This document shows positions 43,304 to 51,127 of a stretch of 64,000 nucleotides of DNA, in pieces. The translations under genes and the position numbers were made by a program. Every line of letters begins with the position of its first letter. Within the stretch, counting starts at the first letter, position 1. Origin of the DNA: Zoogloea dura (GTDB taxonomy: Bacteria; Pseudomonadota; Gammaproteobacteria; Burkholderiales; Rhodocyclaceae); the NCBI RefSeq assembly GCF_012927165.1, contig NZ_JABBGA010000019.1:42919-106918 (forward strand), written 5' to 3'. The notes under the pieces were generated by a model that was given only the letters and a program-made list of their open reading frames with translations, was not told the origin of the DNA and ran no database searches.

Positions 43304-44149
43304 TCAGAGGGTGGGTTGCAGGTAGCTGATGCCATGGCGGGCGAAGATCGCCGCCACGGTGCCGTCCTTCTGGAGCCGCTTGAGGGCGTCGGCCAGCGCG
43401 TCGGCCAGGCTGGTGTCGTCGGCCTTGACGGCCATGCCCAGGGGCCAGCTGTTGATCTTGAGTTCGGGCATCTGCACGGCTTCGATGATGAAGCGATTGT
43501 CCTTGCCCAGCGCGTCCTCGATCTCCGAGCGGGGGCCCATCACGGCGGCCAGTTCGCCGGCCTTGAGCTTCTCGACGGCCTTGTCGACACCCGGGAAATG
43601 GACCACGTTGTCGCGCAGGCGGCCATTGAGCACGCCGAGCAGGAAGGCGTCGGACAGGGTCCGGCCTTCAACGCCGATCTTCTCGCGGGTGAACACTTCC
43701 AGGGCATTGGCGGCGGAGCCGCGGAACTGGCCGATCCGCGGCAGGCGCGCCACGGCGATGGTCTCGAGGTGGTAGGGTCCGAAGATCTTGACCTTGTCGT
43801 TCTTGCCCTGCAGGTAGGAATCCACCGGCACGTGCATCATCACGTCGGAGGGCTGGGCGCCCAGGTAGTGACCCTTCCAGACCATGTTGCGGAGGTCGTC
43901 GTCCATGTCCTCGTCGGCGTTGTAACCGACCACCTGGGTGCTCAGGCCAAGGGCTTTTCCAAGCGCCTGCGCCAGCTCCACGTCGATGCCCTTGCCCTGG
44001 TTGGAGAAGGGGGAGAAGCCGTTATACACGGCAACCCGCAGGCTGCCGCGCTTGCGGATCTCTTCGAGCCCGTCGGCCCGGGCCGGCAGGCTCGCGGCCA
44101 GGGCCGCGGCCCCGGCGGCCAGCAGGAAACTGCGGCGATCAATCTTCAC
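43304..44149 (-). CDS. Quinoprotein-associated periplasmic binding protein (MxaJ/XoxJ-like)
   Basis: A 281-aa protein with a Tat/Sec signal (DRRSFLLAAG, cleavage near ARADG) and an extracellular solute-binding fold (LRVAVYNGFSPFSNQGKGIDVELAQALGK). This matches the quinoprotein dehydrogenase-associated ABC-substrate-binding-like family, whose member XoxJ/MxaJ assists dehydrogenase maturation or activation rather than import. No permease is nearby. Its start overlaps the cytochrome c stop by 11 bp. Confidence 0.87.
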   Translation of the reverse strand: MKIDRRSFLLAAGAAALAASLPARADGLEEIRKRGSLRVAVYNGFSPFSNQGKGIDVELAQALGKALGLSTQVVGYNADEDMDDDLRNMVWKGHYLGAQPSDVMMHVPVDSYLQGKNDKVKIFGPYHLETIAVARLPRIGQFRGSAANALEVFTREKIGVEGRTLSDAFLLGVLNGRLRDNVVHFPGVDKAVEKLKAGELAAVMGPRSEIEDALGKDNRFIIEAVQMPELKINSWPLGMAVKADDTSLADALADALKRLQKDGTVAAIFARHGISYLQPTL

Positions 44150-44567
44150 GGACGGTCTCCAGCCAGGCGCGGATGGTCCACATGGCTTCCTGGCTCAGGA
44201 TGCCTTCGAACGGGGGCATGTACACGCGGCCGTCACGGGTGGCGCCTTTGCGGATGCGTTGCATGAAGATCTCGTCGCCTTCCTGGCCGGCCGGCAGGTA
44301 GCGCAGGTCGGGAGCGATGCCGCCGGAGACGGCGCCAAGGCCGTGGCAGCGGGCGCAGTTCTGGTTGAAGGCAGAGTCGCCGATCCGGATGGCTTCCTTG
44401 TTGCCCAGGTAGGGATTCTTTGCCAGCCATTCGGCGCCGACCTGCTTCAGGGAGGACGTGTCGACGGCCTGGGGTACCACGTCGCCGTGGGCCAGCACGG
44501 CACTGGCGACGAGCGTCAGGGCGGCGGCGGAGAAGAGGCGGAGGAGGGAAGAGTTGCGAGCAGTCAC
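44139..44567 (-). CDS. PedF-like cytochrome c
   Basis: 142 aa from GTG 44567, chosen for the signal peptide immediately after it and AGGTGA upstream. Heme motif CARCH about residues 74-78, with VYMPPFEG supplying the axial Met. Similar in layout to the cytochrome at 29.3 kb (RIGDSAFNQNCARCHG versus the same block there). First gene of the cytochrome / MxaJ-like / beta-propeller operon, preceded by a full-consensus sigma-54 promoter. Confidence 0.88.
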   Translation of the reverse strand: MTARNSSLLRLFSAAALTLVASAVLAHGDVVPQAVDTSSLKQVGAEWLAKNPYLGNKEAIRIGDSAFNQNCARCHGLGAVSGGIAPDLRYLPAGQEGDEIFMQRIRKGATRDGRVYMPPFEGILSQEAMWTIRAWLETVRED

Positions 44568-44642
44568 CTGGATCACCTTTGGTCTTGATTGGAGTTCATC
44601 GAATCGGCCGGCAGCGCAGGCCATTCTGTGCCCGAGGCTTTC

Positions 44643-44658
44643 AGCAAGGGGCGTGCCA
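44643..44658 (-). promoter_or_regulatory. Consensus sigma-54 promoter of the quinoprotein-associated operon
   Basis: On minus: TGGCACGCCCCTTGCT, a 16/16 match to TGGCACG-N4-TTGCT. It is 76 bp upstream of the cytochrome c GTG. Confidence 0.85.
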
Positions 44659-44737
44659 ACTGTCGGGTGTTTAAAGCCTAGCCAGATTTCGCCGGCTTGT
44701 ACCGGGATTTCGCAGTTTTCTTTATGGCGCGATAAGT

Positions 44738-44753
44738 TGGCACTACATTTGCT
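44738..44753 (+). promoter_or_regulatory. Sigma-54 promoter of activator 2
   Basis: TGGCACTACATTTGCT: only base 7 differs from the consensus; exact GG-N10-GC spacing. About 120 bp upstream of the activator gene, implying that the activator is itself made from a sigma-54 promoter. Confidence 0.8.
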
Positions 44754-44873
44754 GTAATGGACCCGGGGTGGAGCAGTCATGTTGTTGAAATGTGTTTCAC
44801 CTGTTAGATTTTGGAGCACACACCAGAAAGCCGGTTTGCGGGCCGGCAACAATCCGTACCAGCGGAGGAGGAG

Positions 44874-46910
44874 ATGATGCAGGTTCCATTCAGTGTCGAG
44901 GCTCGGGCGGTGAGTCTCCAGGAAGCACGGTCGCTGTACTTTGGTCGAGGGGAACTCCCCGAGGCCCTGCTCGACCAGAACGTGCTGCGGTCCTGGGAGC
45001 GTTGCCGACAGGCAGGTCTCGATCCAACCCGCCTCGCCGGGGGAGAGCCCGACGTGCGTGGCGTCACAGAGGCCCGCGAGCGCAACCGCACCCTGATTTC
45101 CCACGCCCAGCCAGTGCTGGAGCATCTCTTCGAGCAGATTCGCAACTCCCACAGCATGGTCATCCTGGCGGACGCCCGCGGGATGGTGCTGCAGAGCTAT
45201 GGCGACGCCGATTTCCTGAGCCGTGCCGAACAGGTGGCCCTGCGCCCCGGCACCAGCTGGCACGAGTTCGAGCGCGGCACCAACGCCATCGGCACGGCAC
45301 TGGCCGAACGGGGCGCGGTGAATGTTTTCGGCTCCGAGCATTTCTTTGAAGGCAATGCCTTCCTGACCTGTAGCGCCTCGCCGATCCAGGATGCCCAGGG
45401 ACGGCTGATGGGTGTCCTCGACATCTCGAGCGACTACCGCGCTTTCCAACGGCATTCCCTGGGCCTGGTGAAAATGTCATCCCGCATCATCGAGAAGCGC
45501 CTGTTCGAATCCGAATTTGCCCACCAGGGGCTGCTCAGCTTCCATGCCCGGCCGGACCATGTGGGCAGCCTGTGCGAGGCCCTGCTGGCGATCAGCCAGG
45601 ATGGTGACCTGCTGGGCGCCGACCAGACCGCCCTCGAGTTGCTGGGACTGCGCCGGGAGGACTTGTCCCGCCGCCACTACAGCATGCTCTTCGATGTGCC
45701 GCTGGGCACCCTGATCGACCGGGCGCGGCGTGATCCGTCCTCGCTGATCGCCATCTCGGGCCGCAATGGCGAGCGCTTCTACGCCCGCCTGCGCGGTAAC
45801 TTCGCCCCCATGTCCGCTCCCCCGTCGGCCATCGTCGATGCGCGCGGCGAGCGTCTGGCCGCACGTTCGCGCCAGGAGGCGCCGACGGCGGCGCTGCCTA
45901 CCGACAGGCTGACCCTGCAGTTCCTGTCCACCGGTGACGAGCGCCTGCAGGCCGCGATCGACAAGGGCACGCGCATCCTCGGCCGCGACATCCCCATCCT
46001 GATCCAGGGAGAGTCCGGGGCCGGCAAGGAGATGTTCGCCAAGGCCTTCCACAACAGCGGCCCGCGGGCCCAGGGGCCCTTCGTCGCCCTCAACTGTGCG
46101 GCCATTCCGGAAACCCTCATCGAGTCGGAGCTGTTCGGCTACTCGGGGGGCGCCTTCACCGGAGCCCGCAAGGAGGGTGCGGTGGGCAAGATCCAGCAGG
46201 CCCATGGCGGTACCCTGTTCCTAGACGAAATCGGCGACATGCCCTTGTCCCTGCAGGCGCGCCTGTTGCGGGTCCTGCAGGAGCGTTGCGTGACACCGCT
46301 GGGGACCAACAAGAGCATTCCGGTGGACATCACCCTGGTCTGCGCCACCCACCGCCGGCTGAAGGAGGAAGTGGCGCGGGGCGGCTTCCGCGAGGACTTG
46401 TATTACCGCCTCAACGGCCTGTGCATCAACCTGCCGTCCCTGCGCGAGCGCAGCGACATCGACCGCCTTATCGACAAGCTGCTGCGCGAGGAGGCCGGGC
46501 CCGATCGCCAGGTGGAGGTGTCGCACAAGGTCATGGAGGCCTTTCTCAAGTACCGCTGGCCGGGCAACATCCGCCAGCTCAACAATGTCATCAAGGTGGC
46601 CATCGCCCTGCTCGACGATGATGAAACCATCATCGAGACCTGGCACCTGCCGGACGACATCTTCGAGGAGATCGGCCAGATAGAGCCGTCGGTGAGCCAT
46701 GCGCCTGTGGGACGCACCATGGCCGATGCCGTGCCGCAGCCGGCGACCCAGGCTGCTGCGGCCGCAGCAGCAGGCATGGGGCGCCTCGAGGAGATCGAGC
46801 GCGATATGATCAACCGGACCCTCGAGGCCGAGAACGGCAACATCTCCTCGGCAGCGCGCCGGCTGGGCATCAGCCGCAATACCCTGTACCGCAAGCTGGG
46901 ACGCTTCTGA
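44874..46910 (+). CDS. Sigma-54-dependent activator, AcoR family (2)
   Basis: About 678 aa; two adjacent ATGs (44874, 44877) follow GGAGGAG. GAF-type sensor with GTNAIGTALAE, a PAS-like segment, AAA+ domain with Walker A GESGAGKE, the sigma-54 contact loop GAFTGA, Walker B GGTLFLDEIGDM, and Fis HTH GNISSAARRLGISRNTLYRKL. An Ala-rich linker precedes the HTH. A paralogue of the activator at 39.6-41.5 kb. Position and promoters suggest it drives the divergent quinoprotein-associated operon and itself. Confidence 0.92.
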   Translation: MMQVPFSVEARAVSLQEARSLYFGRGELPEALLDQNVLRSWERCRQAGLDPTRLAGGEPDVRGVTEARERNRTLISHAQPVLEHLFEQIRNSHSMVILADARGMVLQSYGDADFLSRAEQVALRPGTSWHEFERGTNAIGTALAERGAVNVFGSEHFFEGNAFLTCSASPIQDAQGRLMGVLDISSDYRAFQRHSLGLVKMSSRIIEKRLFESEFAHQGLLSFHARPDHVGSLCEALLAISQDGDLLGADQTALELLGLRREDLSRRHYSMLFDVPLGTLIDRARRDPSSLIAISGRNGERFYARLRGNFAPMSAPPSAIVDARGERLAARSRQEAPTAALPTDRLTLQFLSTGDERLQAAIDKGTRILGRDIPILIQGESGAGKEMFAKAFHNSGPRAQGPFVALNCAAIPETLIESELFGYSGGAFTGARKEGAVGKIQQAHGGTLFLDEIGDMPLSLQARLLRVLQERCVTPLGTNKSIPVDITLVCATHRRLKEEVARGGFREDLYYRLNGLCINLPSLRERSDIDRLIDKLLREEAGPDRQVEVSHKVMEAFLKYRWPGNIRQLNNVIKVAIALLDDDETIIETWHLPDDIFEEIGQIEPSVSHAPVGRTMADAVPQPATQAAAAAAAGMGRLEEIERDMINRTLEAENGNISSAARRLGISRNTLYRKLGRF

Positions 46911-46963
46911 GGCTGCCGGCTGACCCCGCACCCGGCCCTCCCGGGCGGTGCGGAGCCGATCAG

Positions 46964-46985
46964 GGCCCGCTTCGGCGGGCCTTTC
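46964..46985 (+). terminator. Rho-independent terminator of activator 2
   Basis: GGCCCGC-TTCG-GCGGGCC hairpin with a stable UUCG tetraloop, followed by TTTCT; placed between convergent genes. Confidence 0.8.
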
Positions 46986-48479
46986 TCATGCCAGGCTGTG
47001 GATGGCCGCGGCGTCGGCGAGGATCGCCCGCAGCAACTGCCAGGCCTTGCCCACCGACTCCACCTCGACCCGCTCGCCCGGCGCATGGGCGCCGCGGATG
47101 GTCGGGCCGAAGGACACGATGTCCATGTCCGGATAGCGGCTGCCGATGATGCCGCACTCCAGGCCCGCATGGATGACCTTGACGCTGGACTCTCCGCCGC
47201 CGGACTCTCCGCCGAATTCCCGGCGGAACGCCTGCCGGCACAGGGCCAGCAGGGGCGAGTCCGGGTTGGGCGCCCAGCCGGGGTAATCCCCTGACTTGAG
47301 CGCGGTGCTGCCCGACAGGCTGAAGAGGCTGACGATCTCGTCGGCCAGGGCCTGGCTGCCGCTGTCGATCAGGGAACGGACCATGAAGTTGCAATGGCCT
47401 CCGTCCGGGCCCAGCCTCACCACCCCGAGGTTGTTCGAGGTTTCCACCACGCCGGCCACGCTCAGGCTGCGCCGGCGCACCCCGTGGGGGGCGGCGTGCA
47501 GGGTGGCCAGCCAGACGGCCTGCTCGGCGGCATCCAGCAGGCTGCGGGTGTCATCCAGAGCGGCTGCCAGGCGCAGTCCTTGGTCCACACCCTGCAGCTC
47601 GCGCCGCAGGCGGGCCTGCCAGTCGGCCAGAAGCGCTGCGAGCTGATCGCCCGATCCGGCGGGCAGGGCTACCACGGCCTGTGCTTCCCGCGGCAGGGCA
47701 TTGCGGGCCGTGCCGCCGTCGAGTGAGGCGAGGCGCAGCGGCAGGCTGTCTTCCAGGGCCCGCATGACCCTCACCAGCAGCTTGATGGCATTGCCCCGCT
47801 CTTCGTGGATGTCCACGCCGGAGTGGCCGCCGCGCAGACCATCGAGGGTGATGCGCCAGGCCTGCCAGCCCGCTGGCATGTCCGCCGGGCGGCCGGGGCG
47901 GTCCACGTTCACGTCCAGGCCACCGGCGCAGCCGAGATAGAACTCGCCCCAGTCCTCGGTATCCAGATTGAGCATCAGGCTGCCATTCAGCAGGCCGGCC
48001 TGAAGCCCCTGGGCGCCTCCCATGCCGGCTTCTTCGTCCACGGTGAACAGGGCTTCCAGGGGGCCGTGGGTCAGTGCCTTGTCTTCCAGGGTGGCGAGGA
48101 TCAGGGCCGCGCCGATACCGTTGTCGGCGCCCAGGGTGGTGTCCTCGGCGATCAGCCATCCATCGCTCAGGCGCGGGCGGATCGGGTCGCGGGAGAAGTC
48201 GTGAACGGTGCCGGTGTTCTTCTGGCAGACCATGTCGAGATGCGCCTGCAGCACCACGCCCGGTGCCGCTTCGCAGCCGGGGCTGGCCGGCTTGCGGATG
48301 ATCAGGTTGCCGGCCGTATCCACCCGGGCCGCCAGGCCAAGGCCGTCGGCCCACTGCTGCAGGTGCTCGCGCAGCGCCGCTTCCTGCCTGGACTGGCGGG
48401 GAATGCGGCAGAAGCGTTCAAAGTGGCGCCAGACAATGGCGGGTTGCAGGTCGGAGAGCAGGTCGGCGGTGCTGGGCAT
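46986..48479 (-). CDS. pepD: Aminoacyl-histidine dipeptidase (cytosol non-specific dipeptidase)
   Basis: A 497-aa M20C metallopeptidase. Metal/catalytic motifs in order: LQAHLDMVCQ (HxD), GADNGIGAA (bridging Asp), VDEEAGMGGA (catalytic Glu plus ligand), LDTEDWGE, and late HAGLECGIIG and GAHAPGERV (His). Length equals E. coli PepD (about 485-500). It cleaves Xaa-His and other dipeptides in the cytoplasm. Monocistronic. Confidence 0.93.
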   Translation of the reverse strand: MPSTADLLSDLQPAIVWRHFERFCRIPRQSRQEAALREHLQQWADGLGLAARVDTAGNLIIRKPASPGCEAAPGVVLQAHLDMVCQKNTGTVHDFSRDPIRPRLSDGWLIAEDTTLGADNGIGAALILATLEDKALTHGPLEALFTVDEEAGMGGAQGLQAGLLNGSLMLNLDTEDWGEFYLGCAGGLDVNVDRPGRPADMPAGWQAWRITLDGLRGGHSGVDIHEERGNAIKLLVRVMRALEDSLPLRLASLDGGTARNALPREAQAVVALPAGSGDQLAALLADWQARLRRELQGVDQGLRLAAALDDTRSLLDAAEQAVWLATLHAAPHGVRRRSLSVAGVVETSNNLGVVRLGPDGGHCNFMVRSLIDSGSQALADEIVSLFSLSGSTALKSGDYPGWAPNPDSPLLALCRQAFRREFGGESGGGESSVKVIHAGLECGIIGSRYPDMDIVSFGPTIRGAHAPGERVEVESVGKAWQLLRAILADAAAIHSLA

Positions 48480-48581
48480 GGTGCGTGGAGAGGCCGTTGT
48501 GGAATTGCCGGAGCTTACCGCGTCTGCTCCGGCGCATCAGCTACCGGGCCGGAGGCGGCCCTGGATGAGGGCGGCAGCAAC

Positions 48582-48595
48582 TTGATTCGGGTCAA
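48582..48595. promoter_or_regulatory. FNR/Dnr-type box upstream of cytochrome c5
   Basis: TTGAT-TCGG-GTCAA matches TTGAT-N4-ATCAA at 9 of 10 positions, 93-106 bp upstream of the cytochrome ATG. It suggests induction by low oxygen or nitric oxide. Confidence 0.7.
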
Positions 48596-48687
48596 AGCCG
48601 TCCAGGGCTGCCAGCGAATAGCATCCGTTCCGCCAGCTGCCTGACCAGGCAGCCTTGTACCTACCCCGAAACGAGAGAGAATTTTCC

Positions 48688-49083
48688 ATGTCCATGACCC
48701 GAATCCTTCCCCTTCTCCTGGTCGGCTTGCTGGCCGCCTGTGGAAAGTCCGAGACGCCGCCGGCCGCCGCCCCCGCTGCTGCCCCGGCTGCCGCCGCACC
48801 CGCCCCGGCGCCCGTCGCCACGGCCGATGGCGGGAAGGGCGCCGATATCTTCAAGAAGACCTGCGCCATGTGCCACCAGACCGGCGTGGCCGGGGCGCCC
48901 AAGCTGGGTGACAAGGCTGACTGGGGGCCGCGCATCGCGCAGGGGCAGGATGTGCTCTACAAGCATGCCATCGAGGGCTTCAACGGCAACAAGGGCGCCA
49001 TGCCGGCCAAGGGCGGCAGCCCGTCCCTGTCGGATGAAGAAATGAAGCTGGCGGTGGACTTCATCGTCGCCAAGGCCCAGTGA
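48688..49083 (+). CDS. Cytochrome c5-family lipoprotein
   Basis: 131 aa from ATG 48688. A lipobox LLAACGK gives a lipid-anchored mature protein; a flexible Ala/Pro linker (about 30 residues) leads to a c5-type domain with heme motif CAMCH (about residues 61-65) and axial Met in GAMPAKGG. It probably shuttles electrons in the periplasm while tethered to a membrane. The FNR-like box and the nearby nos genes suggest a role in anaerobic respiration. Confidence 0.88.
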   Translation: MSMTRILPLLLVGLLAACGKSETPPAAAPAAAPAAAAPAPAPVATADGGKGADIFKKTCAMCHQTGVAGAPKLGDKADWGPRIAQGQDVLYKHAIEGFNGNKGAMPAKGGSPSLSDEEMKLAVDFIVAKAQ

Positions 49084-49810
49084 CAGGCACCCCGCGGTGG
49101 CTTGAATGACAGCGGGCGCCGAGGGCGCCCTTGAACGAGTCTCCTCTGGACGGGCGCGCACCCCCCGTGCGCCCGGGCCCGGCCGCAGCATTGCGGCCGG
49201 GCTTCTTTTTTCGTCGCTGGGCCGTCCCAAGACGAAAAAGCGCCCCCTCGGGGGGCAGCGATCCGCGCAGCGGTAAGCGTGGGGGTAATTTTTCGTCGCT
49301 GGGCCGTCCCAAGACGAAAAAGCGCCCCCTCGGGGGGCAGCGATCCGCGCAGCGGTAAGCGTGGGGGTAATTTTTCGTCGCTGGGCCGTCCCAAGACGAA
49401 AAAGCGCCCCCTCGGGGGGCAGCGATCCGCGCAGCGGTAAGCGTGGGGGTAATTTTTCGTCGCTGGGCCGTCCCAAGACGAAAAAGCGCCCCCTCGGGGG
49501 GCAGCGATCCGCGCAGCGGTAAGCGTGGGGGTAATTTTTCGTCGCCGGGCCGTCCCAAGACGAAAAAGCGCCCCCTCGGGGGGCAGCGATCCGCGCAGCG
49601 GTAAGCGTGGGGGTAATTTTTCGTCGCCGGGCCGTCCCAAGACGAAAAAGCGCCCCCTCGGGGGGCAGCGATCCGCACAGCGGTAAGCGTGGGGGTAATT
49701 TCTCTGCGGTGCCTCTGATCCGCCCGGTCGAGGCGGAAGCTGCTTCTCCGGGCTATGCTGCAGATGCGGCTCGCATTGGCGGGCCGTGCGTCCAGGGCAC
49801 GGAGGGGAGC
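49084..49810. other. 727-bp intergenic region with tandem repeats
   Basis: Mostly filled by six 82-bp repeats (49204-49695). The first 120 bp contain a GC hairpin (GCCCGGGCCCGGCCGCAATGCGGCCGGGC-like symmetry around 49172-49204) that may terminate the cytochrome gene. Reading frames across the repeats are repeat artefacts. Confidence 0.6.
49204..49695. repeat. Six tandem copies of an 82-bp repeat
   Basis: Exact 82-bp periodicity: units start at 49204, 49286, 49368, 49450, 49532 and 49614. Copies differ at single bases (CGTCGCTGG becomes CGTCGCCGG in copies 5 and 6; CCGCGCAG becomes CCGCACAG in copy 6). Each unit has TTTTTCGTC pairing with GACGAAAAA and a CCCCCTCGGGGGG hairpin. The unit resembles GC-hairpin repeats common downstream of betaproteobacterial genes. 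Confidence 0.92.
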
Positions 49811-50614
49811 ATGAACATCGGAGCGGTAGTGGGCGACTGGGGGGCCGGAGCGGTCAATGCCCGGCAGGATGTGGAGTGCGTGCAGGCCTTGCTTACCCGG
49901 CTTGCCCGGCGCCTGGGGCGGACCGCCCTGGACCCGCTTGGCGTCGATGGCAGCATTGCCCGACCGCCCGCGACATCAAGCACCGTGGCGGCGATCCGGG
50001 CCTTCCAGGCTTATGCGGGTGTCGGTGTGGATGGCTGGATCGCACCGGGCGGAGAGACCTGGCGGCGCCTCGTGGACGCGGCTTCGGCCTGTGCGGGCGG
50101 ACCGGCGGCGGGCGACGCCTGCTTTCCCTTCGCCCGGCCGGCGGTGGCGGACTGGACCCACGCGCCACGTTCGTTCGGCTCGAACCGCAGCAGCGGACGG
50201 CGTGCCCACGCGGGCTGCGATCTGTACGCGCCGGTGGGGCGGCAGATCCACGCGGTTCGGGACGGGGTGGTCATGCGCGACCCCTATCCCTTCTACGCCC
50301 AGACCGATGCCCTGGAGATCGACCATGGTGACTTCGTCATCCGCTATGGCGAGATCCAGCAGGACTGCTCCTTGCGCCAGGGCGACAAGGTTACCGGCGG
50401 GCAGGTGATCGCCCGGGTCGGGTTGCTGGTGGGCATCAGCGTGCCCAGCGCGATGCTGCACCTCGAAATGTACGACGGCAGCGGGCAGGGCAGCCTGACG
50501 GTGGCGGAGAGCGCGTCGGCACGGCGCGCCGACGGTGTGCCCTATCTGCGCCGTGCCGACCTGATGGATCCGACGCCCTTCCTCAATCAGTGGAAGTTGA
50601 GGCTGGCGCCATGA
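49811..50614 (+). CDS. Peptidoglycan-binding plus M23-like (LytM) protein without signal peptide
   Basis: 267 aa from ATG 49811 (GGAGGGGAGC upstream). N-terminal PG_binding_1-like helical domain (about 15-90: DVECVQALLTRL ... VDGWIAPGGETW) and an M23 LytM-fold domain with metal ligands His133 and Asp137 (RRAHAGCDLYAPVG) and His217. The HxH motif reads Met215-Leu-His217, so the usual catalytic base His is missing. There is no signal peptide, odd for a wall-acting protein. Its stop overlaps the start of a secreted protein. Toxin-effector, phage-like or regulatory roles are possible. Confidence 0.75.
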   Translation: MNIGAVVGDWGAGAVNARQDVECVQALLTRLARRLGRTALDPLGVDGSIARPPATSSTVAAIRAFQAYAGVGVDGWIAPGGETWRRLVDAASACAGGPAAGDACFPFARPAVADWTHAPRSFGSNRSSGRRAHAGCDLYAPVGRQIHAVRDGVVMRDPYPFYAQTDALEIDHGDFVIRYGEIQQDCSLRQGDKVTGGQVIARVGLLVGISVPSAMLHLEMYDGSGQGSLTVAESASARRADGVPYLRRADLMDPTPFLNQWKLRLAP

Positions 50615-51117
50615 GCCGGGTTCCGGCCCTTCTCCTTGCCGGGGTCTTGTGCTGTGGCGGTGGCCTGGCCCGCGCATCTGCCTGTGCCGATGCGCCGGCG
50701 GGCGCCCTGAGTGGCGACGTGGATGGTGATGGTCGGCCGGACCGCGTGTGGATGCAGCCGGTGGGCGGTGGGCTGGCGGGGCGGGCGCGTGCCTACGATC
50801 CGTGGCGGGGCCAAGTGCGCGCCGTGGAGCGGGGGCGCCCGACCCTGGTCGTCGCCTGGGGGCGGCCGGTGGTGGCGGGCGGCGCTTGCGCCCTGGTGCA
50901 GAACCGCCGCTTTTTCTCCACGCCGATCTGGGATGCCGATCCGCCACCCCTGGCGCTACTGGCCCGCGCGGCGCCGGAAGCGCAGGCTTTTGCGGGGCGG
51001 CAGACCCTGCGCTGGCGGGGCGATGGGATCCTGCTGGGCACGGAGGCGGGCGTCGACATCCTGCTCTACTGGGATGGCCGCCGTTTCCGGATTGCCTACA
51101 GCGGCGAGCAGCCCTGA
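50611..51117 (+). CDS. Secreted hypothetical protein overlapping the M23-like gene
   Basis: 168 aa from ATG 50611, overlapping the previous stop (ATGA). A signal peptide is cleaved near ARASA. The mature N-terminus has GDVDGDGRPDRVW, an FG-GAP/calcium-loop-like motif, then beta-rich sequence with a few Cys. Not recognised. Coupling of a leaderless wall-binding protein to a periplasmic partner is typical of effector/immunity pairs, but this is inference. Confidence 0.72.
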   Translation: MSRVPALLLAGVLCCGGGLARASACADAPAGALSGDVDGDGRPDRVWMQPVGGGLAGRARAYDPWRGQVRAVERGRPTLVVAWGRPVVAGGACALVQNRRFFSTPIWDADPPPLALLARAAPEAQAFAGRQTLRWRGDGILLGTEAGVDILLYWDGRRFRIAYSGEQP

Positions 51118-51127
51118 TCCGTGTCGT

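Larger units (their letters stand above)
44568..44873. other. Divergent sigma-54 control region
   Basis: The 306 bp between the quinoprotein-associated operon (minus) and activator 2 (plus). It holds two back-to-back sigma-54 promoters with 79 bp between them, room for shared activator sites. Confidence 0.6.

Noticed and set aside
43304..44149. Binding protein of an ABC importer
   Set aside because: No permease or ATPase is adjacent, and the context (cytochrome c, beta-propeller, quinoprotein genes) fits the MxaJ/XoxJ-like family better.
48661..49678. Open minus-strand frames encoding repeated GSLPPEGALFRLG-like peptides
   Set aside because: They are translations of the 82-bp DNA repeat, with no ribosome site or domain; 82 is not a multiple of 3, so all frames are hit in turn.
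49204..49695. CRISPR array
   Set aside because: The whole 82-bp unit is repeated with no variable spacers, and no cas genes are present.
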